From: Ipomoea triloba
Taxonomy: Eukaryota; Streptophyta; Magnoliopsida; Solanales; Convolvulaceae
NCBI RefSeq assembly: GCF_003576645.1
Contig: NC_044927.1
Coordinates: 16,124,760-16,188,759, forward strand
Direction of reading: 5' to 3'
Length of the DNA: 64,000 bases
This document shows positions 1 to 10,384 of the stretch, one piece after another. How positions within the stretch are numbered: position 1 is the stretch's first letter; every line of letters begins with the position of its first letter. Position numbers and translations under genes: made by a program. The notes beneath the pieces are model-generated. The model made no database searches, was not told where the DNA came from, and saw nothing but the letters and a program-made list of their open reading frames with translations.

Positions 1-35
1 ATAACCTTCATTCACACTTATTATGCACTTATTAT

Positions 36-40
<5 letters not shown>

Positions 41-92
<52 letters not shown>
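41..92. repeat. (TA)n microsatellite
   Basis: About 26 uninterrupted TA dinucleotides are read directly. Simple repeats of this kind are common in non-coding retroelement DNA, and no function is suggested. Confidence 0.95.
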
Positions 93-96
<4 letters not shown>

Positions 97-822
97 GTGT
101 GTTGATTTGCCCATGCCATAAAATATAATTGCTTCTTCCAATTTTTTCTTTTGCTGCTTCAACATCATTTTTTATATATAATATGTATTGTGTTTTGCTC
201 GACTAACTGGCAGTCGGTCGACCAAAAACACAAAACAACAATATATATGTTTTTTAGGCCGACTAGCCAATTTTTGACCGGTCGGCAAAAAAACATATAT
301 ATTGTTTCTTTTTGTTTTTTTTTTTGCCGACTGGGAAGTCATCCAGTCAGCCACACAATATATATTGTTATTTTTTTTGGTCTCTTTTTATTTTTTACGA
401 ATATCTTCCCGTTTCTTATTGCTGTTGATATGTTGTTGATCAATTGATGTTGTAATTGCTTGCTTGATGTTCTTGGTCGACCCGTCAAGTGGTCAGGCTA
501 ACCGGTTGGTCACTTATGCGAACACACCGCATTCCTTACTTGTTGTTTGCTATCATTTCTATTGTTGTTGGACCCTTGCATCGCTTTTTTTTTTTTGGAA
601 AATTCCCGGTCGACCGGTCATCAAAACTGACCAGCCGACCAGCTATTCTGCCTTGCTCCGCACTTTGCTGATCTTGTTACATTCATGCTTACTAATATCG
701 CCTTGATGTGGTATACTAGGTTCGCCGAGTGCGATTGTAGCTTTATCATAGTTATTTTGATAATTTGGATCAACCTTTGATTTCCACTTGTTAACTTCTT
801 GCATGTTTTTTGTATGTGCAGC
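93..822. other. Non-coding flank of the Tat-type remnant
   Basis: No convincing coding sequence. The stretch is T-rich and contains many copies of a GGTCGACC/CCGGTCGG-like motif (about 213-222, 279-286, 476-483, 608-620). The same motif recurs at about 3099-3106, 3476-3482 and 3541-3552, so the stretch probably belongs to the same old element. Just before the extra ORF a T-rich tract ends in TGTGCAG at 822, which resembles a 3' splice site. Confidence 0.5.
236..307. repeat. Inverted repeat with AT-rich arms
   Basis: A left arm (about 236-263) ending GGCCGAC and a right arm (about 281-307) starting GTCGGC are near-perfect inverse complements of 25-28 bases, separated by about 17 bases. The transcript could fold into a hairpin. 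It lies inside the Tat-type remnant; no flanking duplication was identified, so it is not called a separate foldback element. Confidence 0.6.
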
Positions 823-3176
823 ATGTCTTCAGACGATAGCCAAAACAACTCTGCCCGGGACTACCTACGACGATCAGTACGATGATGAGGAGATTAGTGA
901 GTCTGGTGGGTTGTCACCTGGCCACTCCGACAACGTGCAAGTTGTTGACCCCCGACCGGTCGGAGGGAGACTAGCCAAGGCCCATATGGCTGCTGAAGGT
1001 GTAGTTTATGGTGAGGTGGATGAGTGATAAAACGAGGAAAAGTCCTCGAGTGTCGGTCTCAAGGTTGGAAAATTGGAATTGAAGTACGCATTGGCATTTA
1101 AGAGGTTAAATGATAAGAGTTACAAGAACTAGCTAGGAACAAAAGGATGACAAGACATAGGTTGGAAAAGGTACTAAACATTATTAAAACATAACTAAAG
1201 CAAAGCGGATGGGGTTAGGATATATCGAAGCTTGCATTATTTGGCTATGGTAGGGAATGAAATGCCAATCAATCTAGCTAAAGGGACTCGTTATACAATC
1301 TCGAGTGACATCATACTCGAGCTCCCAATCCTCAGTCGAATGGGAAATTTTATCAAACACCTTGCCTATGAGTTCCCTTTTGGGCCTCATCCTCCCAAAT
1401 AGAGGGCGGGAGATGTGAGCATCTAGCTCTCACCCATTTGCGATATCTCGCCAAATGGGTGATCTTAGATTCTCGAAGAGATCGGGTACCTCGATCCAAC
1501 AAGATCAACACAATCATACACACAATTTAGCAAGATCAAAGGTAAATCAAATCATATTTGGCAATATCAAATCATAAGTGCAAAGCTCCTAAAATGCTAG
1601 CCCTATCCTAAAATCTAGCCATTCATGGGCTTCACAAACATCATATACTATTCAAGATCAAGATTCAATAACAATAACAATAGAAAATGCAAATGAAATC
1701 AAAGAAAGAAGGCATTCAACAATGGGATTTGAAAAGAAATCACAATGAATAAAGAAAGAGTGTACCAAAAATGAGAACAAGCAATTGCAATTCAACCCCT
1801 TGACTTTCTTCCCAAGCTTCCTCTCTCTAGAATTTCTACCCTAAAACCTAATCTAAAAGTTGGAAAGTGTAAAAATGATGAGATCCCTTGAAAAATCCCA
1901 ACAAGCTTGCTTAAATAGACTTCCCAAAATTTCCCTTCTCAATTTTGCTTCGGCGTGTCGCGTTCACGAGGCCTTCACGTGTGGATGCAAACGTGGACGC
2001 GTACTGGAATTCATCCATGAGTATTTCATGCGTAAAGGCTGCGTGGACCCAAAATTAGCCTTTGTTGTCTTCTTCTAGGTTGTAGCCCTTGACGTTGTGG
2101 TTCCATAGCAACTTGCATTGCCTCATTTGGACACTCCTAGCTCCTGTTACGCCTATTTTACCGAGCTGCCGCTGCCGAAATGCCCTGCGAAAGTTTAGCT
2201 TTGTGCAATTTATAGCAAACACACCCGCAATTAGTCCCTAAACCTATATGCGATGAAATTGACCTACTCTAGCATGTTTTAGGCCTAAAGGACATCAAAT
2301 GTAGCATATTCTACTCCTAAATTACCCCTCAAACACGGCTATCTTTGGCACTTATCAACTGCTCCTATTTAGTCCATATCGTCAAAGGCCTCGTCGAAGA
2401 AAAAGGAAAAAGTGCACAAGGGGGAAGGTACCTCATCCAGACCCAAAGGAAAATCCAACAAGCCGAACACGACGGGTGGTAATGATGTTGAGTTAGACGC
2501 TGATGGAGCTCATGACACCCTGACTGAAATGTCTGCTAGGGAAGAGGAGCAAGTTGGAAAGCCTCTCGGAAAAGGGGTCATCTATAAAGTCGACAGGAGC
2601 CTGGCCAGCATCGTTGATTACCACCGTAATAGATGGATAGGCGTCCACTTTGACTCGTTGAAGGTCGGTCTGTGATTCCCGCTCGACCCATTCTTGGTCG
2701 ATTTTGTGAACTGCTACCATATAGTCCTAAGCTGGATAGTGCCAAATGGTCATCGTATACTTGTGTGCTCTCCCCAAATCTACGGACGCCATCAGGTTCC
2801 TTGTATAATTGATCTCTTCAATTTCCTCTATGTGGTGAAGGCCATGGGGAAAAGCTGAGGCAGCAATTTCATCATGATCCAGTGTCGCGGACTGATTAGA
2901 AAAATTGTCGACCTGCTTGACAATAATCGTGGGTGGAGAGGAAAATATCTTCGGGTCCACTTGGATGACGATCCGCCTGATAAGAACAAGTGGTCTACTC
3001 TATTGCGTAAGTGTATGCCACCATCTAAGACTCCGGAGATCCGTGCTACTGTAAAAAAGATTTCAACCATGACCAACTGGTTAATCGGGCAAAACCATAT
3101 CGGTCGGCCTGCCAAAATTCAATTTCAAAATATCTTAATTGATAATTCCAAAATCAGTAAGTGGTCTCAATCATAA
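823..3176 (+). pseudogene. Extra (antisense) ORF of a Tat-type gypsy, Transposase_28-like, broken
   Basis: A decayed coding region with a plausible ATG at 823 directly after a splice-acceptor-like TGTGCAG. It starts Ser/Asp-rich (MSSDDSQNN), has an acidic stretch, then a Lys-rich part (KKKEKVHKGEG) and a region like the 'putative gypsy type transposon' domain (Transposase_28, PF04195): a Pro-Leu-x-Pro-Phe start, PNGHRILV, and a later GWRGKYLRVH block near 2925-2960. It is split by a solo LTR (994-2357). Removing the LTR and one target duplication rejoins the frame across the gap, although a TAG follows shortly; at least two further frameshifts are visible. It lies on the + strand downstream of a minus-strand gypsy pol remnant (3678-4150), i.e. 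antisense to pol. Additional antisense ORFs are known from Tat-lineage gypsy elements; assigning this one to that class is an inference. Confidence 0.55.
994..2357 (-). mobile_element. Solo LTR of the Athila-like family C
   Basis: It starts TGAAGGTG and ends GGCACTTATCA, flanked by GCTGC (989-993) and ACTGC (2358-2362), a 5-bp target duplication with one mismatch. The body resembles the LTRs at 32019, 46716 and 49174: GATAAAACGA near the left end, a conserved 'CTCGAGTGTCG' region, an LTR-typical 'CCAATCCTCA..CGAATGGG' part, and the right end ..TTATCA. On the minus strand a TATTTAA box lies near 1907-1918, so transcription would run right to left. No internal region is attached, so it is a solo LTR left by recombination. 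It is the most diverged copy of the family in the window. Confidence 0.75.
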
Positions 3177-3209
3177 TGCCGATCGAGTATGATCGTTTCG
3201 GTACAGTTG

Positions 3210-3530
3210 AGATAGCTCAACTGAAAAAACCTCAAATGAACAGGTCAGAAAAACAACAAGTGAACTTAGTGTCAACTCAACCGATCAAAATTGTGCATGT
3301 AGGACCGAGATAACTCAATCGGGTAAAACCTCAAACGAAAGAGCCGAAAAAAATCAAGTGAACTTAATCACAACTCGACCGATCAAAATCGTGCAGGTAA
3401 GGCCAGGATAACTCAACCGGGCAAAACCTCAAACGAAAGAACCAGGAAACAATGAAGTGAACTTAGTCACAACTCGACCGGTCAAAATCGTGCAGGTAGG
3501 GCCAAGATAACTCAACCGGTCAAAACAGTT
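3210..3530 (+). repeat. 99-bp tandem repeat, about 3.2 copies
   Basis: Units start GATAACTCAA, continue with AAAACCTCAAACGAAAGA and AAGTGAACTTAGT, and end TCGTGCAGGTA. Three complete units and a partial fourth are visible, with roughly 10-15% divergence. The array lies between the antisense ORF and the pol remnant. Tandem repeats in the 3' non-coding region are usual for Tat/Ogre-type elements (established knowledge), which supports that classification. Confidence 0.85.
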
Positions 3531-3677
3531 GCTCCTACTTCGGTCGGTCGGTCTCTTCTTTTTTTTTTTGGAGCAATATAAAGCAATCCGACCGTGGTCG
3601 GTGAATATAACAATGATTTTAGCAGGAAAATTTCCATTCAACCATCTGAGTACAAGTAACATACTAGTCACCCTACA

Positions 3678-4150
3678 CTACTTATAGAATTGTATGAGAT
3701 GTTCGGAGTTCCATACTCGGTCAATCAATCGGCCGGAGAGGGTCTCTAGTTTGTAGGTGCCGGGTTGGACGATTGCTGAGACTTTGTAGGGTCCTTCCCA
3801 TTTCCTAGCAAATTTTCCATGATCGGTTGGTATACTAGCTTCTCTCCGTCAGAGCACCAGGTCGCCGACTTGAAAGTAACGTGGTTTCACCGGTCCGTTA
3901 TGGTAGGTTTTGGCGGCCTTCTGGTACTCAATCATTCTCCATGCTGCCATATCCTTCTTCTCATCAATGGTAGGTTTTGGCAGCTTCTCCTTGACTTCTC
4001 CTTGGTCGACTTGTTGAGATATGGTGTTAATCTTGGTGTCCTCATGATCAGCCTACTTCACTACCTGCACGAAGCACTGACGGATATCTCGTTGGTCTCC
4101 TCTAACCACTTCGATCCCGCTGGGCGTGTGGAATTTCATGCACAAGTAAT
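3678..4150 (-). pseudogene. Tat-type gypsy pol remnant: protease-RT linker fused to integrase C-terminus
   Basis: Minus-strand translation gives a KFHTPSGIEVVRGDQ block (about 4080-4140). In Tat-type gypsy elements this lies between protease and reverse transcriptase. After a stop it runs into an integrase C-terminal region: AKTYHNGPVKPRYFQVGDLV, then KWEGPYKVSAIVQPGTYKLE and SGRLIDRVWNSEHL, ending at a TAG at 3678-3680. The reverse transcriptase, RNase H and integrase core that should separate the two blocks (well over 1.5 kb) are missing, so the pol is internally deleted. An in-frame TGA at 3849-3851 follows VGDLVL. The ending in a GPY-type domain without a chromodomain fits the Tat group. 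The element reads right to left, and its 3' non-coding part is the 99-bp array and antisense ORF to the left. Confidence 0.75.
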
Positions 4151-4154
4151 TCAT

Positions 4155-4845
4155 TGATGTTAAGAACCCCGAACCATTGATTTTGATGATACCAAAGACC
4201 CGAGGAAACCCCTCATTTCTTGTGTTGATTTTTATAAGCTTAGAAGGACGTTTTCCTATCTTAAGTCTAAGTTAGTAGAAATGTTCTGATCTTAAAGAAT
4301 GACTTGTTGTCATTCCGGAACAAGTATTCAAGTAAAAGTTCTCAAGCTGAAGACTTGAAGTTACGAAGAGTTGAAGATTGAAGACACGAAGACTTGAAGA
4401 ACCGAAGACTGAAGAGTAAGAAAGCTTAAGGCCGAAAAATGGAAGGGCCGAACTCTTGAATCCGAACAATCAAAAGGTGATTGATTCGAGGAGATGATGG
4501 GAATGATAAGGTCAATCATTCTCACGAGTACCCAAGGCATTAGACATTCTCTGATGATTGTCTTATCTATAGCCTTAAGAATGGGTATAATCTGAATGTC
4601 AAATGGATCCTAGACAACGATCCCAATGAGCATTTAATGATTGTCACTTTTTTCTGAGACAAAAGACAAATTGCCCTTGCATAAAAGTGAACAAACGGCT
4701 AGAAAAGTACTGACATTCTGAAAAGGTCAATCTTTACCCATTGGATATTACACACTGGACAATAGGTTTGAAAATTTAAGGTTCCCTCCAACGGATATGA
4801 AAATTCCCACCTCTAAATAGCCTTGTCCCATCACACTTGAACAAG
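4155..4845 (+). repeat. 5' LTR of the host Copia, left part
   Basis: The sequence changes character at about 4155-4158 (TGATGTTAAGAACCCC), where the Tat remnant ends. It contains short repeats of the type GAAGACTTGAAG (4348-4415), common in Sirevirus LTRs, and a TATA-like TCTAAATAG at 4812-4820, 26 bases before the CACTA insertion. The LTR resumes after the CACTA at 10878. The exact left boundary is uncertain because the partner LTR is outside the window. Confidence 0.55.
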
Positions 4846-4867
4846 CACTACTACACAGATGACTTTT

Positions 4868-5507
4868 AACGTCGGCTAAATAGACCCTTTAACGTCGGCT
4901 AAAATCCGACGTTGATCTGGCCAACGTTGTATGGGTACACATACAACGTCGGCTAAATTTTAGCCGACGTTGTAAGGTACACATACAGCATCGGCAAAAT
5001 GTTAACCGACGTTGTAAGGTACACATACAACGTCAGCTATTTACAAATAGCCGACGTTGTAGGAAACTTAAAAACAAATAGAATACCCTACAACGTCGGC
5101 TATTTACAAATAGCCGACGTTGTAGGTAATTTGAAAACTACTAAAATACCCTACAATGTCGGCTATTTACAAATAGCCGACGTTGTAGGTAACTTAAAAA
5201 CAAATAAAATACCCTACAACGTCGGCTATTTACAAATAGCCGACGTTGTAGGTAATTTGAAAACTACTAAAATACCCTACAACGTCGGCTCATTACAACT
5301 AGCCGACGTTGTAGGTAATTTGAAAACTACTAAAATACCCTACAACGTCGGCTATTTACAAATAGCCGACGTTGTAGGTAATTTGAAAACTACGAAAATA
5401 CCCTACAAGGTCGGCTCTTTACAAATAGCCGACGTTGTAGGTAATTTGAAAACTACTAAAATACCCTACAACGTCGGCTCTTTACAAATAGCCGACGTTA
5501 TAGGGTA
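4868..5507. repeat. CACTA left sub-terminal array of 63-bp palindromic repeats
   Basis: About eight copies (from about 5026) of a 63-bp unit. Each contains a near-perfect palindrome (TACAACGTCGGCTATTT and its inverse complement, a few bases between) followed by a 27-base AT-rich spacer. Less regular copies start at 4868. Because 63 is a multiple of three, the array keeps one frame open for 169 codons, but that is a by-product of the repeat. In CACTA elements such sub-terminal repeats are transposase-binding sites (established for En/Spm and Tam1). Confidence 0.93.
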
Positions 5508-5630
5508 ATTTTTTTTTTTAGGTCAGGAGATCTAAAATTCTGAACCAACCTAAACCATAAAACTACTAATATTGCAAACATCTTTCAAACCAGTGCAAGA
5601 AATTCTCATCTCAGAGTTCAATCTGCAATT
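5508..5630. other. CACTA interior, non-coding
   Basis: AT-rich spacer between the sub-terminal array and the captured exons. On the minus strand it would be the 3' untranslated part of the captured O-fucosyltransferase fragment. No distinct signal is seen. Confidence 0.4.
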
Positions 5631-7155
5631 CTAATATAATCTGTGATTTAAACTGGAATATCTGAATGGTTTCTGGCAGATGCACGAGGCTGGATATTCA
5701 TCGAACTCACCACGCCTAGGTATCATCTCGTCTAGTTCTCCCATGAATCCTCTTTGGTATGATTTAACCTTTGAAGCAAATGTATCCCAATCTATCTTCT
5801 CTCGTTTCATGAATAACGCACTAAGTCTTTTAGCATTTGGTCAGATGGTTCTCTTGTGCCCCATGTACCGCCTTGAGCATCAGTTCAATTGTTCAAAAGA
5901 AAATTAGTTTAGCAGGCTATCAACAGAGACCCAAATGACACGTAGACTAAATAGTTATAGAGTATTTATCTTTATTGTTCTTGAACAAGAATCCAGACTA
6001 TAGTTATCATGCAAAAGGCCAAAGTCTTGAAAATCTCTTTAGTCTTGACCTCTAAACCCCCATTCTGAAGTGCTACTTCAGTAGTGCTTATAGTGGCATT
6101 TTATGACAAAAAAGAACCAGTTACTTCATCAGATCAGTGTTGATTCCCTAAGTATTCTATTTTTTATTTCTAAGGTCAGTTCAGAAGAAAAGTGCATTTT
6201 GAAATGACTAAAAGGAAATATATCCGAGACTCAAAGAACCAACTTTTTTACATTAATTGTTCAATTTCTCTCTGAAGTACTACAAAATCCTATCAGGGCG
6301 GCAGTAGTAGGGACTAGGGAATATCAACATTGAAGAACTTGGATAAAATCTCATTCATAATGAAAAACCTAAAAGGAACAGTCAAGCAATTGTTACCTTC
6401 GACCAGCAAGGATCTTTGCCATGTTTCCATTATTGTTGGTGACAAAGACATCACTTTCCTCACAAACAATGTAGTCAATTGCAACCATCCGGGAAGAATA
6501 TGGAAGGAAAGGTTTGAGTTCTTCTTCTCCAGCAAGCATCTCCTTAGAATAAAAGTTTGGAAACAGTTCTCTTAGGGGCTGTAGTGTTTTTTCTCCGCCA
6601 TAAATTTCCCCAGATGCAACACAAAGGTACGTGTCATTTTTGAATCCCAGTGCTCGCAGCATCAGACCTACTTCATTGAGTGTAAGAGGGCACTTTACGT
6701 AACTTGGGAGAAGAAAATATTTTAATCTTCTAGACATGCTTTGGCAATAAGTCTAGGCAGACTCTCAACTGCATCTTAAACTATAGACCTATAGTGTACA
6801 GACAGCACAAGTAGCCATATTTCAACAGGTGTTGCTTGACAGGGGCTTATCACAGTTCAAAAGCTTGGCAGGATATTTTACCTTTTAGATTGGACATGTT
6901 CCTAAAAGTTAGAGAAGCTGAGAGATTTTGGAAGTACTATCCAAAATTTAACTTGGCATGCATATAAAACTTATTTAATGCACTACAATTAGCACGTCTA
7001 TTGAAATGAACAATCTAAAAACCAAGAATTTTTTTTAGGCTTATAATCTTACAGGTAATGTATCCCATCGTTTCCATATCTCGCCTAGTTCATATCTTTC
7101 TTGATCTCCCCCACCATAGTAGCATCCAGAAAATGCCAGCATATCAGGTTCAAAC
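5631..7155 (-). pseudogene. Captured O-fucosyltransferase gene fragment, three exons, inside the CACTA
   Basis: Three minus-strand exons keep splice sites. Exon a (about 7155-7053) encodes FEPDMLAFSGCYYGGG..ERYELGE and ends at a GTAAG donor. Exon b (about 6692-6397) encodes CPLTLNEVGLMLRALGF, the VASGEIYGG loop, LFPNFYSKE and SDVFVTNNNGNMAKILAGRR, ending AG|GTAACA. Exon c (5871-5631) encodes RYMGHKRTI, then KIDWDTFASKVKSYQRGFMG and a GEFDEYP..CIC tail, ending in TAG. These are hallmark blocks of the plant O-fucosyltransferase family (DUF246-type), Golgi membrane glycosyltransferases. Missing: the N-terminal membrane anchor and the first part of the catalytic domain. A TGA at 5841-5843 stands where the family has Arg (TIRPNAK). 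The fragment cannot make an active enzyme; it was probably captured from a host gene (inference). Confidence 0.87.
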
Positions 7156-7446
7156 CTGTGACACATTTTAGAGAAATGGACATCAAATACAAGGGCCAAC
7201 GGTGACGATTGTGAGTTGATGTAGGAAGACAATTTGCACCAAAAAATGAACTCTTCAAATTAACCATACTCTAATTTACTTTGCATTAGAACTCAAATTG
7301 CAGTGACTAGCCAAATTTAAGTATAAGACAATTTGGTAGGTGATTAAGTTTAACAATTGCACAGTCAAGTATATTGAGAACCTAAATCATTTATTGCGAA
7401 ATAGTAAATAGGAACAGAAAGAGAAGGACAGAGATAATTGACACAC

Positions 7447-7917
7447 CTCACCAAACACCATATCCCTATTCTTCTTGAGCAGCTCCAAAACCTAAAACCA
7501 GAAAACAATTACGTAAAAATGCTCCAGAAAGCTTCAGAGATTGCTAACTAACAACAATAATAAGTCAGAAACAAAAAAACAGAAACAGAAAGAGCATGAA
7601 GGAGATTGATGCGGTTAAGTACTTACTCTTTTGATTTGGGAGACGTATTCAAGGGCTTGCGCATCTGAGACCTCCACATCTTCATCGTACGCTCCTTTCT
7701 CTTGGGTGGCAGTGGCGGTTGAGGAAGAATTGCTGGCTTCCTCCTCGTTGCTGGCATAAACTGGTGCTGCCGAAGGGAGTAACGACGGTGAGGCAGAGAG
7801 ACGACCAGAGGCGGATGGCGAGGGAGTGAGGCCGGTGACCGGCGTCGATGCAGAGGCAGAGTGGCGGGCGGCATCGATGGGGGAACGAGAGACAGAGATC
7901 CAGTAAGGGAAATTGAG
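7447..7917 (-). pseudogene. Captured 5' exons of a second gene, probable plastid-targeted protein
   Basis: Two minus-strand exons. Exon 1 (about 7917-7627) reads as a Ser/Ala/Thr/Pro-rich, acid-poor N-terminus (SASASTPVTGL, PSASGRLSASPSLLPSAAPV), then an acidic linker and a helix ALEYVSQIKR, ending at a GTAAGT donor. After a 135-base intron with a T-rich TTTTAG acceptor comes a 45-base exon (7491-7447) encoding VLELLKKNRDMVFGE, ending at a GTGTGT donor. The composition resembles a chloroplast transit peptide. I do not recognise the family. An in-frame TAG lies just upstream and no initiator ATG remains, so the 5' end is cut. It has the same orientation as the O-fucosyltransferase fragment, but joining the 45-base exon to exon a of that fragment shifts the frame and hits a stop at once. 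Confidence 0.6.
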
Positions 7918-8059
7918 AATAGAATGCTATGTTAAGCTTAAGCCTGGGTAATAGATTTCAGTGAGCGGGAAAATTTTTCTAAGTATTTGGTGGAAAATAG
8001 AATAGATTTTTGTGAGATAATTTTCAGATATTAATAGTGAGAGTAACAATATTTTAAAT
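7918..8059. other. CACTA interior, non-coding
   Basis: AT-rich spacer between the captured exons and the right sub-terminal repeats. It would be upstream of the captured exons in their orientation. No TATA box is convincing. Confidence 0.4.
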
Positions 8060-8287
8060 CGGGCGCTACGACGTCGGCTAAGAGTGGTAGCCGACGTCGT
8101 ATAGCGCCGGACTTAATATAATTGGATACGACGTCGGCTACCACTCCTAACCGACGTCGTATCGATGCCCGAATGCCACTATAGGCGCGATACGACATCG
8201 GCTAATCTCTTAGTCGACGTTGTATCGCACCGTCTTCTAACGTACACTCTTTAACGTCGGTTATTAGTAAATAACCGACGTTATAGG
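8060..8287. repeat. CACTA right sub-terminal palindromic repeats
   Basis: Three to four palindromic units of the form TACGACGTCGGCTA..TAGCCGACGTCGTA, with a last unit AACGTCGGTTATTAG. They share the ACGTCGGCTA core with the left array but have different flanks (often TACGACGTCG in place of TACAACGTCG). The array is cut at 8287 by a solo LTR and resumes at 10793 with one more copy near 10828-10858. Confidence 0.9.
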
Positions 8288-9063
8288 TGTGACACCCCAA
8301 CTTTTCACAAGCTGAGATAGCTAAAACTTTAACGCAAAGCTGCCTATCTCAACAACCAACATAACATAGCGGAAGCGATTTATAACCTAAGGGTTATCAT
8401 GCCACATCTAGGTAAGAAAACACGGCCTAGATGCACAGGGTAACCAAAAACTGAAACCAAATAGTATATAAATCCTCAAACATATCCAAAACATCCAAGA
8501 TTTAAAACAAGAGTATATAGAATCTCATATTGGCGCACAGGCCCAAAACATAAGTCTAAGAACATAACAAACTAGTCTAAGCCGGCTCATACGGATATAT
8601 CTCTATCGCGCTCACGCTTAGACTTATTGCATACCTGGAAAACATACAAGAAACCATTAGCAAAAGACTGCTAAGCAACCACCATTCACACCCGCAAGGA
8701 AGTATAGATATAGAGTAAGTTTGTAAATAGGTTTACGCACCCATATAGAATATACACACCAACGAACTGTTCACGTTTAAATCAGATACTCAACAACAAC
8801 ACGCTGAATGAATGTATAAACCAAGACTTCTCATCAATACCAACGTCCAACCGAATCACAACTCAACCGAATACTCATAAGAAACAACCAAACGGCGATA
8901 TATCAAAGAATAACCAATAATCAACAAGATACCATACAACTCAAGAGTCAACAAAGAACCAAACAGACCTCAACCCAAGGATAAGCACCAAAACCTCAAC
9001 TTCCAATCCAAGTACCAATTCTCCACACCAAACACCAAGCCCGAAAGTTAGAAGTTAGGTACA

Positions 9064-9222
9064 CAGGGGTAAAAACCCAATCGCAGGGATCGAAGCCCAA
9101 TCACAGGGGCAAAAGCCCAATCACAGGGGTAAAAACCCAATCACAGGGACCGAAGTCCAATCACAGGGGTAAAAACCCAATCACAGGGACCGAAGTCCAA
9201 TCATAGGGACCAAAGTCCAAAG
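9064..9222. repeat. Short tandem repeat inside the family D LTR, 19-20 bp units
   Basis: About eight units of the form GGGGTAAAAACCCAATCACA / GGGACCGAAGTCCAATCACA. Each unit is itself a small palindrome (GGGxxxAAxxCCC). A similar array on the other strand (TTGGGCCCGTGTGCCT..) lies at 63088-63245. Confidence 0.9.
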
Positions 9223-10373
9223 TTAGTTCCACAGTTAGTTCATCCTCAAACAGCCCAAGAGATACTCAAAGATCCACCACTCCATATCCAACCTCAAACT
9301 CATCCCAAGAACAAAACACTCACAGTGTTCATCTCAGATTATGAACACAACAAACACTCAGGAAAAATAACCAAGGATTCAGCCAACCAATACATCAAGA
9401 TAATGAATCAAGAGACATGAATAAGTGCTCAAGAACCAAGGAAAAATACTCAGCATAATATCCCAACAAGTTCCCGAAAAAAGGGTAGAACAACAAGGCA
9501 ACAGAACAACAAAATAGCTACTGGAAACAGAAGTCCAGAGGAACCAACGGAACACCCTGGCGGAACCACCTGCTCCGCCACACACCTCCGCCTCAACTGG
9601 CGGCACTCCCCAGCGGATCACCCTGGTCCGCCGCCCTCTTCCGCCAGAAGGGGCGGGGCTACCCAGCGGATCGCCATCCTCCGTCACTCCATTCCCCTAT
9701 TGTTCTTGCGGACCACTTAGGCGGGACACATTATACCACCTAACCTTACCGCAAGAGCAACTCCAAACCATTCCCAGACCAGAACAAACAGAATACGCAA
9801 AGTTCATTCCCAGAATACAAGGATAGGCTCATATTACAACTCCCAGAAGCCAAATAAACAAGGAATCCATACCAATAAACATCCATAAACATCTATATGC
9901 AAAGGATCAAGAACACAAGTTCATAATCCATCAAAATGACTTCACAGACAACAACAAATACGCTAAGCAGCAAAGAATTTCTCAGGATTCCCATACACCA
10001 AATAATATCATAGATTGAGAGTGTAAAATAGATTTTAGTGGACATGATGGTTACCTGTTTGGAGCACACTTCAACCAAGAACCCTCAAAACTCCCTACAA
10101 AGCTTCACCTCCACCTTGATCATCTTTTCCCAAAAGATCCCCAAAAGAACAACATAAGAACTTGTATAAAGATTATGAAAACAACATGATGCAAGGAATA
10201 TTCCCAAAGATAAACACTTACCCAAGCCTTATCAATCCTAAAAGAGCAAACTTGATCTTGGATCTTGAAGAAGAAAGTGTAGGATTTACTTAGGGTTCTT
10301 TGGAAGTGGAAAGAATAGGATGAGATGTATTTGCAGGAGGATGAAAAGGGAAAATAGGGTTGGAAGTACAAGG

Positions 10374-10384
10374 CTTTTATATTA
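10374..10384 (-). promoter_or_regulatory. TATA box of the family D solo LTR
   Basis: On the minus strand TAATATAAAAG lies about 400 bases inside the LTR from its U3 end (10787), followed by purine-rich leader sequence. The position and orientation agree with the LTR orientation deduced from homology. Confidence 0.5.

Noticed and set aside
5026..5507. Regularly spaced palindromic repeats resembling a CRISPR array
   Set aside because: The spacers are nearly identical, the setting is a plant nuclear genome, there are no cas genes, and CACTA ends with a target duplication explain it.
4999..5508. 169-codon ORF with repeated YNVGYLQIADVVGNLKTTKIP-like units
   Set aside because: It is the translation of the 63-bp CACTA sub-terminal palindromic array; the frame stays open because the period is a multiple of three.
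9379..9687. 102-codon minus-strand ORF with Gly/Arg-rich start
   Set aside because: Lies in the GC-rich part of the family D solo LTR; no domain, and no similar frame in the related LTR at 62600.
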